From contig DATCHW010000015.1 in NCBI GenBank assembly GCA_036508135.1, forward strand, positions 62,001 to 126,000: a stretch of 64,000 bases of DNA, read 5' to 3'. Positions 27,628 through 36,078 of the stretch are shown in pieces; the first letter of the stretch is position 1; every line of letters starts with the position of its first letter. The DNA is from DATCHW01 sp036508135. Its GTDB lineage: Bacteria > Bacteroidota > Ignavibacteria > Tepidaquicellales > Tepidaquicellaceae. Under the pieces are notes generated by a model, which did not search any database, was not told where the DNA came from, and was given only the letters and a program-made list of their open reading frames with translations. The position numbers were made by a program, and so were the translations under genes.

Positions 27628-28014
27628 TTATACTCTTCTCTTTTTCGGAGGTCTGCAGCCATTATGAGGAAGAGGAGTAATATCTTTAATGCTGGAAATA
27701 TCAAGTCCTGAAGTTGCCAGTGATCTCACTGCGGCATCTCTGCCGGAACCGACTCCTTTAATAAGTACTTCTACTTTTCTTAGACCAAGATCGAAAGCCT
27801 CTTTGGCTGCTGCTTCTGCCGTAAGCTGTGCCGCGAAAGGAGTATTCTTTTTAGATCCCTTGAATCCCATTTTTCCGGATGAAGCCCAGGAAATTGTATT
27901 CCCATATAAGTCAGTCAAAGTTACAATCACGTTATTGAAAGTAGCTTTTACGTGAGCAACTCCGTTTGACTCTACCTGAATTTTCTTTTTAGCTTTTTTT
28001 ACCGTTTTTGCCAA
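27628..28014 (-). CDS. rpsK: 30S ribosomal protein S11
   Basis: Platform protein of the 30S subunit near the E site. It has HVKATFNNVIVTLTD, SSGKMGFKGSKKNTPFAAQ and the conserved C-terminus DITPLPHNGCRPPKKRRV. The 128 aa length is normal. It lies in the usual rpsM-rpsK-rpsD order. Confidence 0.98.
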   Translation of the reverse strand: MAKTVKKAKKKIQVESNGVAHVKATFNNVIVTLTDLYGNTISWASSGKMGFKGSKKNTPFAAQLTAEAAAKEAFDLGLRKVEVLIKGVGSGRDAAVRSLATSGLDISSIKDITPLPHNGCRPPKKRRV

Positions 28015-28052
28015 TTTTATACCTTAATTGTTAATTTAAACAAAACTATATT

Positions 28053-28436
28053 TTACTTTTTAGCTGCCGCTTTCTTTTTACCTGCAACAGTTTTTCTCTT
28101 ACCTTTTCTTGTCCTTGCATTGGTTCTTGTTCGCTGTCCACGTACAGGTAGTCCTTTTCTGTGTCTTTTACCCCGGTGTGTCCCGATATCCATCAACCTC
28201 TTGATATTCATCTGAACTTCTGAACGAAGTGCACCTTCGACCTTGACCTCATTGGCTATTTGAGAACGAATCTGGTTAACTTCATCGTCTGTTAGTGCGG
28301 AAACCTTTGTATTCTCATTAATACCGAGTTTGCCCAATATTTTTTGGGAAGTCGAAACCCCTATTCCGAAAATAGAAGTTAAGCCAATTACTATTCTTTT
28401 GTTTTTTGGAAGATCTATTCCAGCAATTCTTGCCAA
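28053..28436 (-). CDS. rpsM: 30S ribosomal protein S13
   Basis: Head protein of the 30S subunit that contacts P-site tRNA and the 50S. The start MARIAGIDLPKNKR, the helix-two-turn-helix region FGIGVSTSQKIL and the tRNA-contacting tail RGQRTRTNARTRKGKRKTV are all present. The 127 aa length is normal. Confidence 0.98.
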   Translation of the reverse strand: MARIAGIDLPKNKRIVIGLTSIFGIGVSTSQKILGKLGINENTKVSALTDDEVNQIRSQIANEVKVEGALRSEVQMNIKRLMDIGTHRGKRHRKGLPVRGQRTRTNARTRKGKRKTVAGKKKAAAKK

Positions 28437-28474
28437 TTTTAATATCTCCTGATTTTACTGTTTATTAATTAAAA

Positions 28475-28588
28475 TTATCCTTGTCTTTGTTTGTGTTTGG
28501 GATTAGTGCATATAACTCTTACAACGCCTTTGCGCTTTATTATTTTGCACTTATCACACATCTTTTTAACTGAACTTCTTACTTTCAT
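28475..28588 (-). CDS. rpmJ: 50S ribosomal protein L36
   Basis: A 37-residue protein from ATG at 28588 to TAA at 28475. It starts MKVRSSVKKMCDKCKIIKRK and ends ICTNPKHKQRQG. Its zinc-ribbon ligands Cys11, Cys14, Cys27 and His32 are all kept, so it is the zinc-binding form. It sits between infA and rpsM, the usual place. Confidence 0.97.
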   Translation of the reverse strand: MKVRSSVKKMCDKCKIIKRKGVVRVICTNPKHKQRQG

Positions 28589-28599
28589 TGTGTTATAAT

Positions 28600-28818
28600 T
28601 TATTTATATCTGTATGTAATTCTGCCTTTTGTTAAATCATAAGGCGATAACTCAACTGTTACTTTGTCACCTTGTAAAATTCTGATAAAATTCATTCTCA
28701 TTTTTCCTGAAATATGCGCTAAAACTTCATGTCCGTTTTCCAGTTTGACTTTAAAAGTTGTATTAGGTAAAATTTCAGTAATTATACCATCAACCTTTAT
28801 TGAATCTTGTTTAGCCAT
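28600..28818 (-). CDS. infA: Translation initiation factor IF-1
   Basis: Single S1-type OB fold that binds the 30S A site during initiation. MAKQDSIKVDGIITEILPNT, HEVLAHISGKMRMNFIRIL and GDKVTVELSPYDLTKGRI are diagnostic. The 72 aa length is normal. It lies between map and rpmJ, the classic order. Confidence 0.98.
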   Translation of the reverse strand: MAKQDSIKVDGIITEILPNTTFKVKLENGHEVLAHISGKMRMNFIRILQGDKVTVELSPYDLTKGRITYRYK

Positions 28819-28842
28819 TCAGTTTAATAAAAATGATTTAAA

Positions 28843-29601
28843 TTAAATCGTCAAAATTTCCGGTTTACTAATCGTAACACAAATAGTATGTTCAAAATGA
28901 GCCGAAGGCTCACCATCACCCGTGACCACTGTCCATCCGTCATTTTTTGTAATCACACTAAAACTCCCGTAATTTACCATGGGTTCTATCGCCAATACCA
29001 TTCCGCTTTTCAACCTTGTCGTATTTGCCGAACTGTAAAAGTTCGGAATTGCCGGTTCTTCGTGAAGATTTTTTCCTATACCGTGACCGACTAATTCCCT
29101 TACTACTCCAAATCCGGATCCTTCCACATAATTTTGTATAGCACAGGAAATATCATTTACGGTATTTCCTTCAACCGCTTTACTAATCCCTTTATAAAGA
29201 GATTCTTCAGTAATCTTTAACAGACGTTTCTTCTTTTCATTTACTTCCCCGACTTCAAAGGTATATGCACCATCACCATAATATCCGTCTTTCCTAACTC
29301 CCACATCAATAGAAACAATATCACCATTTCTAAGTATCCTGCTGTCGGATGGTATGCCATGAACTACTTCTTCGTTGATAGAAATGCATAGACTCGCAGG
29401 AAATTTATTTCGTTTCACTTTGTATCCTTTAAAGGCAGGATATGCATTTTTCGAAATAATAAATTCTTCTGCTAAACGGTCGAGTTCGGAGGTTTTAACC
29501 CCATCACTGATAAAACTTTTTAAATATTTAAGAACTTCACTTACTATTTTAGAACTTTCTCTAATTAGTTCTATTTCTTTTAAAGACTTAATTAAAGACA
29601 T
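28843..29601 (-). CDS. map: Methionine aminopeptidase, type I
   Basis: Removes the initiator Met from nascent proteins. The fold has the five metal ligands: Asp in IVSIDVGVRKDGYYGDGAYTF-like strands (two Asp), His in ELVGHGIGKNLHEEP, Glu in LAIEPMVN and Glu in HFEHTICV. The substrate His is in CISINEEVVHGIP. The 252 aa length matches the short type I form. It lies 5 nt after secY. Confidence 0.97.
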   Translation of the reverse strand: MSLIKSLKEIELIRESSKIVSEVLKYLKSFISDGVKTSELDRLAEEFIISKNAYPAFKGYKVKRNKFPASLCISINEEVVHGIPSDSRILRNGDIVSIDVGVRKDGYYGDGAYTFEVGEVNEKKKRLLKITEESLYKGISKAVEGNTVNDISCAIQNYVEGSGFGVVRELVGHGIGKNLHEEPAIPNFYSSANTTRLKSGMVLAIEPMVNYGSFSVITKNDGWTVVTGDGEPSAHFEHTICVTISKPEILTI

Positions 29602-29606
29602 TTAAA

Positions 29607-30938
29607 TTAATACCTTCTCGATTTTAATTTTGTACCTTTCATAAATCCGTCATAATGTCTCATCAATAAATGTGACTCTATTTGCTGCAAAGTATCAAGT
29701 GTAACACCGACAACAATCAAAAGACTCGTTCCTCCGAAGAATGATGAAAATCCCGGAGTAACTCCTAATTTTACAAGAATATTCGGCATTATAGCAATAA
29801 TTGCGAGGAATATTGATCCGGGTAAAGTTATCTTTGTTAAAATATTGTCAATAAAATCTGAGGTAGGTTTCCCCGGTCTCACTCCCGGAATAAATCCACC
29901 CTGTTTTTTCATATTATCTGCTACATCTTTTGGATTAAAAGCAATAGCAGTATAAAAATATGTGAAAAATATTATCATCAAAGCATAAATCACAGAATAT
30001 AAAGAACCTGTATATTCAAAATACTTTGCTACTCCCTGCATAAAATCGCTATTAGGGAAAAAAGATAAAAAAGTATTTGGAATAAACATGATTGACTGAG
30101 CAAATATAATAGGCATTACACCTGCCTGATTAACCTTCATCGGAATATACTGAGTTACGCCACCGAAAACCTTTCTTCCAATAACACGTTTAGCATATTG
30201 TACAGGTATTTTCCTCGTTGCAACAGTGACAGCAATTACGCCCGCTACAATAAAAACGAATCCGGCAACATACAATAATTCAATTAAAAGATTCTGTCCT
30301 CCGTCTTTGACCAACTTTATTTCGTCAAAAATCGAATATGGGAATCTGTCTATGATTCCGATAAATATTATAAGTGATATTCCGTTTCCAATTCCTCGTT
30401 CAGTAATTTGTTCGCCAAGCCACATCATAAAGATTGTACCTGCAGTCAAAAATATTACTGTCGATAACGTAAAAACGAAATGGGAAATTTCAGGGTATAT
30501 AACTGATCCCGTACCTCCTCTGGAATATAATTGAACACTCACACCCCATGCCTGAAGCGCTGCTACCGGCAGAGTACCTAATCTTGTCAACTGATTGATC
30601 TTTTTTCTTCCATCTTCCCCTTCTTTTTGAAGTTTTTGGAAATATGGAAAAACTGCTCCCAATAGCTGGATTATGATAGAGGAGCTAATATAGGGCATAA
30701 TACCCAAAGCAAAAATTGCAGCTTTACTAAATGCTCCACCGACAAACATATCATAAAGTCCGAACAGCGAATTATCACTTGTCTTCCCTAATTCAGCCAG
30801 CTTTGCGGCATCAATTCCCGGAAGAGTTATGTGTGCACCAATTCTTACAACTATCAGTAATGCAATTGTGAAAAAAATTCTGCTGCGGAGTTCTTCGATC
30901 TTGAAAATATTTCTAAAACTACTTACAAAACCGCTCAT
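29607..30938 (-). CDS. secY: Protein translocase subunit SecY
   Basis: Channel subunit of the Sec translocon in the inner membrane. There are ten hydrophobic segments. The start is FRNIFKIEELRSRIFFTIALL. GIMPYISSSIIIQLL lies in the plug/TM2 region, and GERGIGNGISLIIF-type sequence (here ITERGIGNGISLI) follows. The C-terminus is LLMRHYDGFMKGTKLKSRRY. The 443 aa length is normal. It overlaps rplO by 4 nt, which implies coupled translation. Confidence 0.98.
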   Translation of the reverse strand: MSGFVSSFRNIFKIEELRSRIFFTIALLIVVRIGAHITLPGIDAAKLAELGKTSDNSLFGLYDMFVGGAFSKAAIFALGIMPYISSSIIIQLLGAVFPYFQKLQKEGEDGRKKINQLTRLGTLPVAALQAWGVSVQLYSRGGTGSVIYPEISHFVFTLSTVIFLTAGTIFMMWLGEQITERGIGNGISLIIFIGIIDRFPYSIFDEIKLVKDGGQNLLIELLYVAGFVFIVAGVIAVTVATRKIPVQYAKRVIGRKVFGGVTQYIPMKVNQAGVMPIIFAQSIMFIPNTFLSFFPNSDFMQGVAKYFEYTGSLYSVIYALMIIFFTYFYTAIAFNPKDVADNMKKQGGFIPGVRPGKPTSDFIDNILTKITLPGSIFLAIIAIMPNILVKLGVTPGFSSFFGGTSLLIVVGVTLDTLQQIESHLLMRHYDGFMKGTKLKSRRY

Positions 30939-31393
30939 ATATTTACTGCCTTGCCTCCGGCTTTCTCGATTTTTTCTTTTGCAGTTGAACTATAAGCATC
31001 TGCAGAAATTTCGATAGAAGAGTTTATATCTCCATTGCCTAATATCTTTAAGGGGAATTTGCTGTTTTTAATTATTCTTTTATTAAGAAAATACTCTTTG
31101 TTTAAACCGGATTTTTCAATTTTACCGGTATCAATAAGTTTCTGAATATCACCGACATTAATTACATTGTATTCAGTGCGGTTAATATTTTTAAAACCAA
31201 ATTTTGGAACTCTTCGTTGTAATGGCATCTGTCCGCCTTCAAACCAGGCTCTGTTTTTGTTTCCTGATCTTGACTTGGCACCATTCTCACCTCTCGTGGA
31301 TGTTCCTCCAAATCCTGAACCTTGCCCTCTTCCGACTCTTTTCTTCCTGTGTCTTGAACCTTCTGCGTATTTTAGGTTGCTTAAAATATCCAT
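30935..31393 (-). CDS. rplO: 50S ribosomal protein L15
   Basis: Central 50S protein. The Gly/Arg-rich N-terminus HRKKRVGRGQGSGFGGTSTR and the central FEGGQMPLQRRVPKFGF are diagnostic. The 152 aa length is normal. Unlike the usual layout, a beta-barrel gene and a hairpin terminator separate it from rpmD, so rplO probably has its own promoter or depends on read-through. Confidence 0.98.
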   Translation of the reverse strand: MDILSNLKYAEGSRHRKKRVGRGQGSGFGGTSTRGENGAKSRSGNKNRAWFEGGQMPLQRRVPKFGFKNINRTEYNVINVGDIQKLIDTGKIEKSGLNKEYFLNKRIIKNSKFPLKILGNGDINSSIEISADAYSSTAKEKIEKAGGKAVNI

Positions 31394-31457
31394 TAAATTA
31401 TTATCTTTGCTGTTTTTCTTATTTATTTAATCGCTGTTTTTATTAACTTTTTAATAA

Positions 31458-31489
31458 ACAGACCCCTTGTTTTCAAGCAAGGGGTCTGT
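31458..31489 (-). terminator. Intrinsic terminator between the inserted barrel gene and rplO
   Basis: A perfect stem with 12 pairs: CAGACCCCTTG at 31459-31469 with CAAGGGGTCTG at 31478-31488, plus A31458-T31489. The loop is 8 nt. A short T-run follows on the - strand. It ends the barrel-gene transcript in the middle of the ribosomal block. Confidence 0.75.
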
Positions 31490-31531
31490 ATGAAAAAATT
31501 GACTTATTTCAACTCAATTTTAAATTCATTT

Positions 31532-32233
31532 TTAGAAATGAACGTTTAACATTATACTTCCAAGTCCGGTTCCAAAAGTAGATGTTTTTGGACCTGTATA
31601 TGTAACGGTAGTTCCACCGTTTGTTATAGTTCCATCCGGTGCACTATTCATTGCCATTCCTAATGTATATTTTCCACCTAAAGAAAGTCCGGGTGTGAAA
31701 TACCAATCAAATCCAAAATTCAAACCGAAACCAATGGAATTTCCACTTGATTTACTTGTATAAGTGTTTGTACCAGATGTTGCTTCATAAGTTGTGCTTC
31801 CGGTTCCGAGATTAACATTTAATCCAAAATAAGGAGAAACACTGTAAAGGGATTTAAAATGGTAGTTACCATCAACAGAAACACCAAACGAAGTAGTGGT
31901 ATATTTAACTGTTTGTCCAGCCCAGGTCGGTTCGAATGAGCTTGTCCCAAATTGCAAACCAAGAGCTACAGCAATTTGTGGAGTAACATAATATTGAAAA
32001 CCAATACCGTATAAGTTGGATAGACTAACATTTGAAGTATCCTGGAAATTTGAGAACGAACCAGAATATACTGAACCTAAGTTAGCACTTACAAAAGGAG
32101 AATACACGAACACAAAGTTCTTTGATCCGGTATAAATTTCTGGTTTTGTACCGTCCCAATTTTTGTTGATTTGTGCAAAAGAAAAACTAGAGATTAAAAA
32201 AACTAACATTAAACTAATGAATAATTTTTTCAT
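31532..32233 (-). CDS. Outer membrane beta-barrel protein inserted in the spc operon
   Basis: A 233 aa protein with a clear signal peptide (MKKLFISLMLVFLISSFSFA, residues 1-20). It continues as alternating amphipathic strands such as YYVTPQIAVALGLQFGTSSF and FYFTPGLSLGGKYTLGM-like segments and ends in MLNVHF, with a terminal Phe. It resembles OmpA/OmpW-type 8-strand barrels. No specific function is recognisable. An AAAGGA site precedes the ATG. It interrupts the invariant rpmD-rplO junction, and its own terminator follows. Confidence 0.8.
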   Translation of the reverse strand: MKKLFISLMLVFLISSFSFAQINKNWDGTKPEIYTGSKNFVFVYSPFVSANLGSVYSGSFSNFQDTSNVSLSNLYGIGFQYYVTPQIAVALGLQFGTSSFEPTWAGQTVKYTTTSFGVSVDGNYHFKSLYSVSPYFGLNVNLGTGSTTYEATSGTNTYTSKSSGNSIGFGLNFGFDWYFTPGLSLGGKYTLGMAMNSAPDGTITNGGTTVTYTGPKTSTFGTGLGSIMLNVHF

Positions 32234-32364
32234 TTTTTGAATCCTTTCATTTTGGTTAATAAATAATTTGTTTTTGTTGCAAAAAATCTTTAGCTATTAT
32301 GATAATTTTATACCATAAACATTCCTTTCGATAGTTAATAAAATAACTTTTTAAAAGAATTTTC

Positions 32365-32547
32365 TTATGATACCTCAATTTTCACCAAATGTTTCACTTT
32401 TTCAATCATTCCTCTTATCTGAGGCGTGTCGTTTTTTATAACGCTGTAATTGGGTCGTCCCAATCCTAAAGCTATAATAACCCTTTTTTGATTCTCTAAC
32501 CTGTCTATTACACTTTTAACCTGAGTTATTTTGATTGTATTCGCCAT
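32365..32547 (-). CDS. rpmD: 50S ribosomal protein L30
   Basis: A 60 aa protein starting MANTIKITQVKSVIDRLENQ, with the L30 signature LGLGRPNYSVIKNDTPQIRG and the ending VKHLVKIEV. It lies 21 nt after rpsE, the usual neighbour; the downstream neighbour is not rplO as expected but the beta-barrel gene. Confidence 0.96.
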   Translation of the reverse strand: MANTIKITQVKSVIDRLENQKRVIIALGLGRPNYSVIKNDTPQIRGMIEKVKHLVKIEVS

Positions 32548-32568
32548 TTATTTCTAAAGACTTATATT

Positions 32569-33078
32569 TTATAATGTAAATACTTCTTTAATACTTATTC
32601 CTCTTTTTTCAGCCATGAATTTTGCATCTTTAAGGCTGGTTAAAGCTTTCATCGTAGCTTTTACAACATTGTGAGGATTAGAAGAGCCTAAAAGTTTAGT
32701 TAAAACATCTTCGACTCCGGCAGATTCAAGGACTGCCCTAACCCCGTGTCCTGCAATTATTCCTGTTCCCGGAGCTGCGGGTTTTAAAAGAACTTTTGCT
32801 GCACCATACTTACCGATGATCTCATGCGGAATTGTACCTTTCAAAATTGGTACACCAATTAAATTCTTCCTCGCATCTTCGACACTTTTCCTGATGGAAT
32901 CTGTTACTTCGTTTGCTTTACCAAGTCCGAATCCTACGTGTCCTTTTCCATCACCAACAACACTTACTGCGCTAAAACTAAATCTTCTTCCGCCCTTAAC
33001 AACTTTAGCAACTCTTCCGATATAAACGAGTTTCTCTTTAAGTTCTAATTCACCTGCCTTTATATTCCTTTTTTTCAT
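32569..33078 (-). CDS. rpsE: 30S ribosomal protein S5
   Basis: 30S protein that controls decoding fidelity and mRNA unwinding at the entry channel. The N-terminal dsRNA-binding domain has EKLVYIGRVAKVVKGGRRFS and GDGKGHVGFGLGKANEV. The C-terminal domain has GTGIIAGHGVRAVLE and GSSNPHNVVKATM. The 169 aa length is normal. The tRNA-Gln gene lies upstream, between this gene and rplR. Confidence 0.98.
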   Translation of the reverse strand: MKKRNIKAGELELKEKLVYIGRVAKVVKGGRRFSFSAVSVVGDGKGHVGFGLGKANEVTDSIRKSVEDARKNLIGVPILKGTIPHEIIGKYGAAKVLLKPAAPGTGIIAGHGVRAVLESAGVEDVLTKLLGSSNPHNVVKATMKALTSLKDAKFMAEKRGISIKEVFTL

Positions 33079-33207
33079 CTAATATAAATAATATAAAAAA
33101 ATTTAATAATAAAATAAACATATAAATATGTAAATATTACATTGATTCCCTTAACTAAATTCTAAACAGTTCTTCTTATATAGTATTAATATCTATCAGT
33201 TACCTTG

Positions 33208-33278
33208 TTCTCAGGGGAGGATTCGAACCTCCGCTAACGGCTCCAAAGGCCGCTGTCCTGCCATTAGACGACCCGAGA
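33208..33278 (-). tRNA. tRNA-Gln (anticodon TTG) inside the ribosomal block
   Basis: On the - strand the acceptor TCTCGGG (33272-33278) pairs with CCTGAGA (33209-33215) with one G-U, and the discriminator is A. The anticodon loop CTTTGGA carries TTG, and the T-arm is GGAGG-TTCGAAT-CCTCC. The gene is 71 nt with no encoded CCA. It lies between rplR and rpsE in the same direction, so it may be processed from the r-protein mRNA. Confidence 0.95.
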
Positions 33279-33321
33279 AAGTATCAATTAAGTATCAAAA
33301 AAACAATCCAATATACTTGGA

Positions 33322-33696
33322 TTAAAATTTTAATCCACCTTCTCTTGCACCATCAGCAACAGCCTTTACTCTGCCATGATATAAATATCCGTTTCTATCG
33401 AACACAACTTCACTTATCTTTTGAGAAATTGCTTTCTCAGCAGTTAGTTTTCCAATCAATTTACTTTTCGGGATGTTTCCTTTCTCTCCTGAAATTTTTT
33501 CGGCTATTCCTTTATTGTTAGAAGATACTGAAAACAAGGTTTTTCCATTAACATCATCTACTAACTGAGTATAAATATGAGTAAGACTCCGGAAAACTAC
33601 AAGTCTCGGTTTTTCAGCCGTTCCTTTTATTTTCTTCCTTATCTTAAACTTGATTTTATGTCTTCTGTCTATGTTTTTTAGTTTTGCCTTATTCAC
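33322..33696 (-). CDS. rplR: 50S ribosomal protein L18
   Basis: Binds 5S rRNA in the central protuberance. The basic N-terminus is followed by GTAEKPRLVVFRSLTHIYTQ, DDVNGKTLFSVSS and the C-terminal FDRNGYLYHGRVKAVADGAR, which is diagnostic. The 124 aa length is normal. Confidence 0.98.
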   Translation of the reverse strand: MNKAKLKNIDRRHKIKFKIRKKIKGTAEKPRLVVFRSLTHIYTQLVDDVNGKTLFSVSSNNKGIAEKISGEKGNIPKSKLIGKLTAEKAISQKISEVVFDRNGYLYHGRVKAVADGAREGGLKF

Positions 33697-33727
33697 TTTA
33701 TATCAATTGCTTTAATTTTTTATAATA

Positions 33728-34267
33728 TTATTTAGCTGCTGTTTTTCCTGCTTTTCTTCTAATCACTTCATTTTCATATTTAATACCTTTGCCTTTGTAT
33801 GGTTCTGGCGGTCTGAATGTTCTGATTTTTGCAGCGATTAGACCGACCAATTGTTTATCGATTCCTGATATAACTATATTGTTTGTTCCTGATACTTCTA
33901 AATTTACGCCTTCAGGAGCATTAAACACAATTGGATGTGAATAACCTAACTGAAGCACCAGAGACTTTCCTTTCATTTCAGCTCTGTAACCTATTCCGAC
34001 TAATTCGAGTTTTTTAGAAAACCCTTCCGTTACACCGGTTATCATATTCTGTAAAAGTGATCTGTATAAACCGTGCAGAGCTTTATTTTTCTTTAATTCG
34101 TTTCTTCTGCTAACAGTAATCTCGCTATCGCTAATTGCTACATCAATATCCCCTTCAACCGCAACAGCAAGTTTTCCTTTTGGACCCGATACTTCAAAAG
34201 AATTACCGGTTCTGGAAATTTTTATACCTTTGCTTATTAGTATTGGTTTCTTTCCTATTCTGCTCAT
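33728..34267 (-). CDS. rplF: 50S ribosomal protein L6
   Basis: 50S protein at the factor-binding site, with two L6 domains. The start MSRIGKKPILI, GPKGKL in domain I and the C-terminal signature EPYKGKGIKYENEVIRRKAG are present. The 179 aa length is normal. Confidence 0.98.
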   Translation of the reverse strand: MSRIGKKPILISKGIKISRTGNSFEVSGPKGKLAVAVEGDIDVAISDSEITVSRRNELKKNKALHGLYRSLLQNMITGVTEGFSKKLELVGIGYRAEMKGKSLVLQLGYSHPIVFNAPEGVNLEVSGTNNIVISGIDKQLVGLIAAKIRTFRPPEPYKGKGIKYENEVIRRKAGKTAAK

Positions 34268-34295
34268 TTTAAATAAATTTACTATTAATTAATAT

Positions 34296-34694
34296 TTACC
34301 AAACTTTACAAACAACTTCACCGCCAACTTTCAGTGCTTTAGCTTTCTTTTCAGTCATTAACCCTTTGGAAGTCGATACAACTACTACACCTAAACCATT
34401 TTTAACCCTTGGAAGTTCTTCATATCTCACGTATCTTCTTATCCCGGGTCTGCTGACTCTTTTTAATCCTTCTATTACGCTTTCTCCATTATGATATTTC
34501 AATTTAATCGCAACAAATTTCTTTTTATCTTCTGTTTCAATCAACGAAAAATCATTAATATAGCCGGTAGTTTTTAAAATTTCACTCAATGCAATTTTGA
34601 ATTTTGAAGCGGGAATATCAACCGATTTTTTTTCCGCTTTTAAAGCGTTTCGTAATCTTGTTAAATAATCTGAAATTGGGTCAGTCATTGACAT
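34296..34694 (-). CDS. rpsH: 30S ribosomal protein S8
   Basis: 30S assembly protein binding helix 21 of 16S rRNA. MTDPISDYLTRLRNALKA at the start and VVVVSTSKGLMTEKKA near the end are diagnostic. The 132 aa length is normal. The start could be Met1 or Met3 (MSMTDPI); the latter matches most homologues. Confidence 0.97.
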   Translation of the reverse strand: MSMTDPISDYLTRLRNALKAEKKSVDIPASKFKIALSEILKTTGYINDFSLIETEDKKKFVAIKLKYHNGESVIEGLKRVSRPGIRRYVRYEELPRVKNGLGVVVVSTSKGLMTEKKAKALKVGGEVVCKVW

Positions 34695-34721
34695 AGTTTT
34701 AATATACTCCTATTTTTTATT

Positions 34722-34991
34722 TTACCAGCTTGATTTTATAATACCGGGAATTTTTCCCTGTAATGCCAACTCACGGAAAACGAGTCTCGATACTCCGAAT
34801 TTCCTGTAATATGAACGTGCGCGCCCCGTAACCATGCATCTGTTATGTAATCTGGTTGCACTGCTGTCTCTCGGCAGTTTTGCTAAACCTGCATAGTCAC
34901 CTTTATCCTTTAACTCTTTTCTTTTTTCAGCATATTTCTTAACAATACGCTCTCTTCTTTCTTGTTTGACTATTAACGCTTTTCTTGCCAT
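34722..34991 (-). CDS. rpsN: 30S ribosomal protein S14, zinc-independent form
   Basis: The 89 aa long form without the CxxC pairs of the 61 aa zinc form. The C-terminal signature RCMVTGRARSYYRKFGVSR-type region and LALQGKIPGIIKSSW are conserved. It lies between rplE and rpsH, 9 nt from rplE. Confidence 0.97.
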   Translation of the reverse strand: MARKALIVKQERRERIVKKYAEKRKELKDKGDYAGLAKLPRDSSATRLHNRCMVTGRARSYYRKFGVSRLVFRELALQGKIPGIIKSSW

Positions 34992-35000
34992 TAATTTATA

Positions 35001-35663
35001 TTAATTTTGTTGTTTTGTACTAAAAGGTAAACCAAAATGTTTTAAAAGTGCATACGCTTCTTCATCTGTTTTTGCACTTGTTACGAATGTAATATCCATG
35101 CCACCAATTTTATTTACATTATCAACATTTATTTCAGGGAATATTATCTGTTCTTTTATTCCGAGAGAATAATTTCCTCTGCCATCAAAACTTTTATCCG
35201 GAAGTCCTCTGAAATCTCTGATTCTTGGAATTGATACATTAACTAATCTATCTAAAAATTCATACATTCTTGCGTTTCTTAAAGTGACTCTGACACCAAT
35301 GTTCATACCTTCCCTTAACTTGAAGTTTGAAACTGATTTTTTTGCTTTTACAACCGCCGGCTTTTGACCTGCGATAGCTTCAATATCTTTTACAGTTGAT
35401 TCAATCAGTTTTGGATCTGCAACCGCTTCCCCAACTCCTACGTTCAGACAAATTTTCTGAAGTTTAGGCACCTGCATAATATTTTTATAACTGAACTTTT
35501 TCTGCATTTCAGGTATAACTTTCGAACGGTAATGCTCTAATAATCTGACAGGAACTTTCTCTTCAACAAACTTATCACTTTTTTTAGATTTAGATTCCTG
35601 TTTGCCTTTTTGCTTTACTTCTTCTTCGCTGCCTTTTTTTCTATCTAACTTTGTCTTTGCCAT
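35001..35663 (-). CDS. rplE: 50S ribosomal protein L5 with basic N-terminal extension
   Basis: Binds 5S rRNA and contacts the 30S head. The L5 core starts about residue 39 (VPVRLLEHYRSKVIPEMQKK) and runs to the end. It includes QVPKLQKICLNVGVGEA and LRDFRGLP-type motif (here IRDFRGLPDKSFDGRGNY). The first about 38 residues are Lys/Glu/Ser-rich and not part of the usual about 180 aa protein. No convincing later start was found, since the ATG at 35663 is in the right spacing from rplX. Confidence 0.96.
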   Translation of the reverse strand: MAKTKLDRKKGSEEEVKQKGKQESKSKKSDKFVEEKVPVRLLEHYRSKVIPEMQKKFSYKNIMQVPKLQKICLNVGVGEAVADPKLIESTVKDIEAIAGQKPAVVKAKKSVSNFKLREGMNIGVRVTLRNARMYEFLDRLVNVSIPRIRDFRGLPDKSFDGRGNYSLGIKEQIIFPEINVDNVNKIGGMDITFVTSAKTDEEAYALLKHFGLPFSTKQQN

Positions 35664-35719
35664 TTATATTAAAATTTTATAACTTTTTTGACTTAATTTT
35701 CAAAAATATCTGTTAAGCA

Positions 35720-36058
35720 TTAAGATATTATAATATCTCCTGATTTTATGCTTTTTCTCATTCTTTTCACTTTCCCTGATTTATCGTCACTGATAATTTC
35801 CATACTTATGCGTGTTGGTTTGTTCGTTTTAGGACACATCAGTTGAACATTGGAAATGTTGATAGGGGCTTCTCTTCTTATAATTCCACCTTGAGGGCTT
35901 TTTTGTTTTGGCTTTGTGTGACGATGAATAATATTTACACCTTCAACAATAACTCTTCCCTTTTCCCTGTCAATAAATAATATTTTTCCTACGGTACCTT
36001 TAGAGTTTCCGCTTAATACTTTCACTGAATCGTTTTTCTTGAGTCTTGATTTTATCAT
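35720..36058 (-). CDS. rplX: 50S ribosomal protein L24
   Basis: 50S assembly-initiator protein with an N-terminal KOW motif (KNDSVKVLSGNSKGTVGKIL). GVNIIHRHTKPKQKSPQGGI and VQLMCPKTNKPTRI follow. The 112 aa length is normal. Confidence 0.97.
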   Translation of the reverse strand: MIKSRLKKNDSVKVLSGNSKGTVGKILFIDREKGRVIVEGVNIIHRHTKPKQKSPQGGIIRREAPINISNVQLMCPKTNKPTRISMEIISDDKSGKVKRMRKSIKSGDIIIS

Positions 36059-36078
36059 TTTTCTGACTTTTTTACTTT

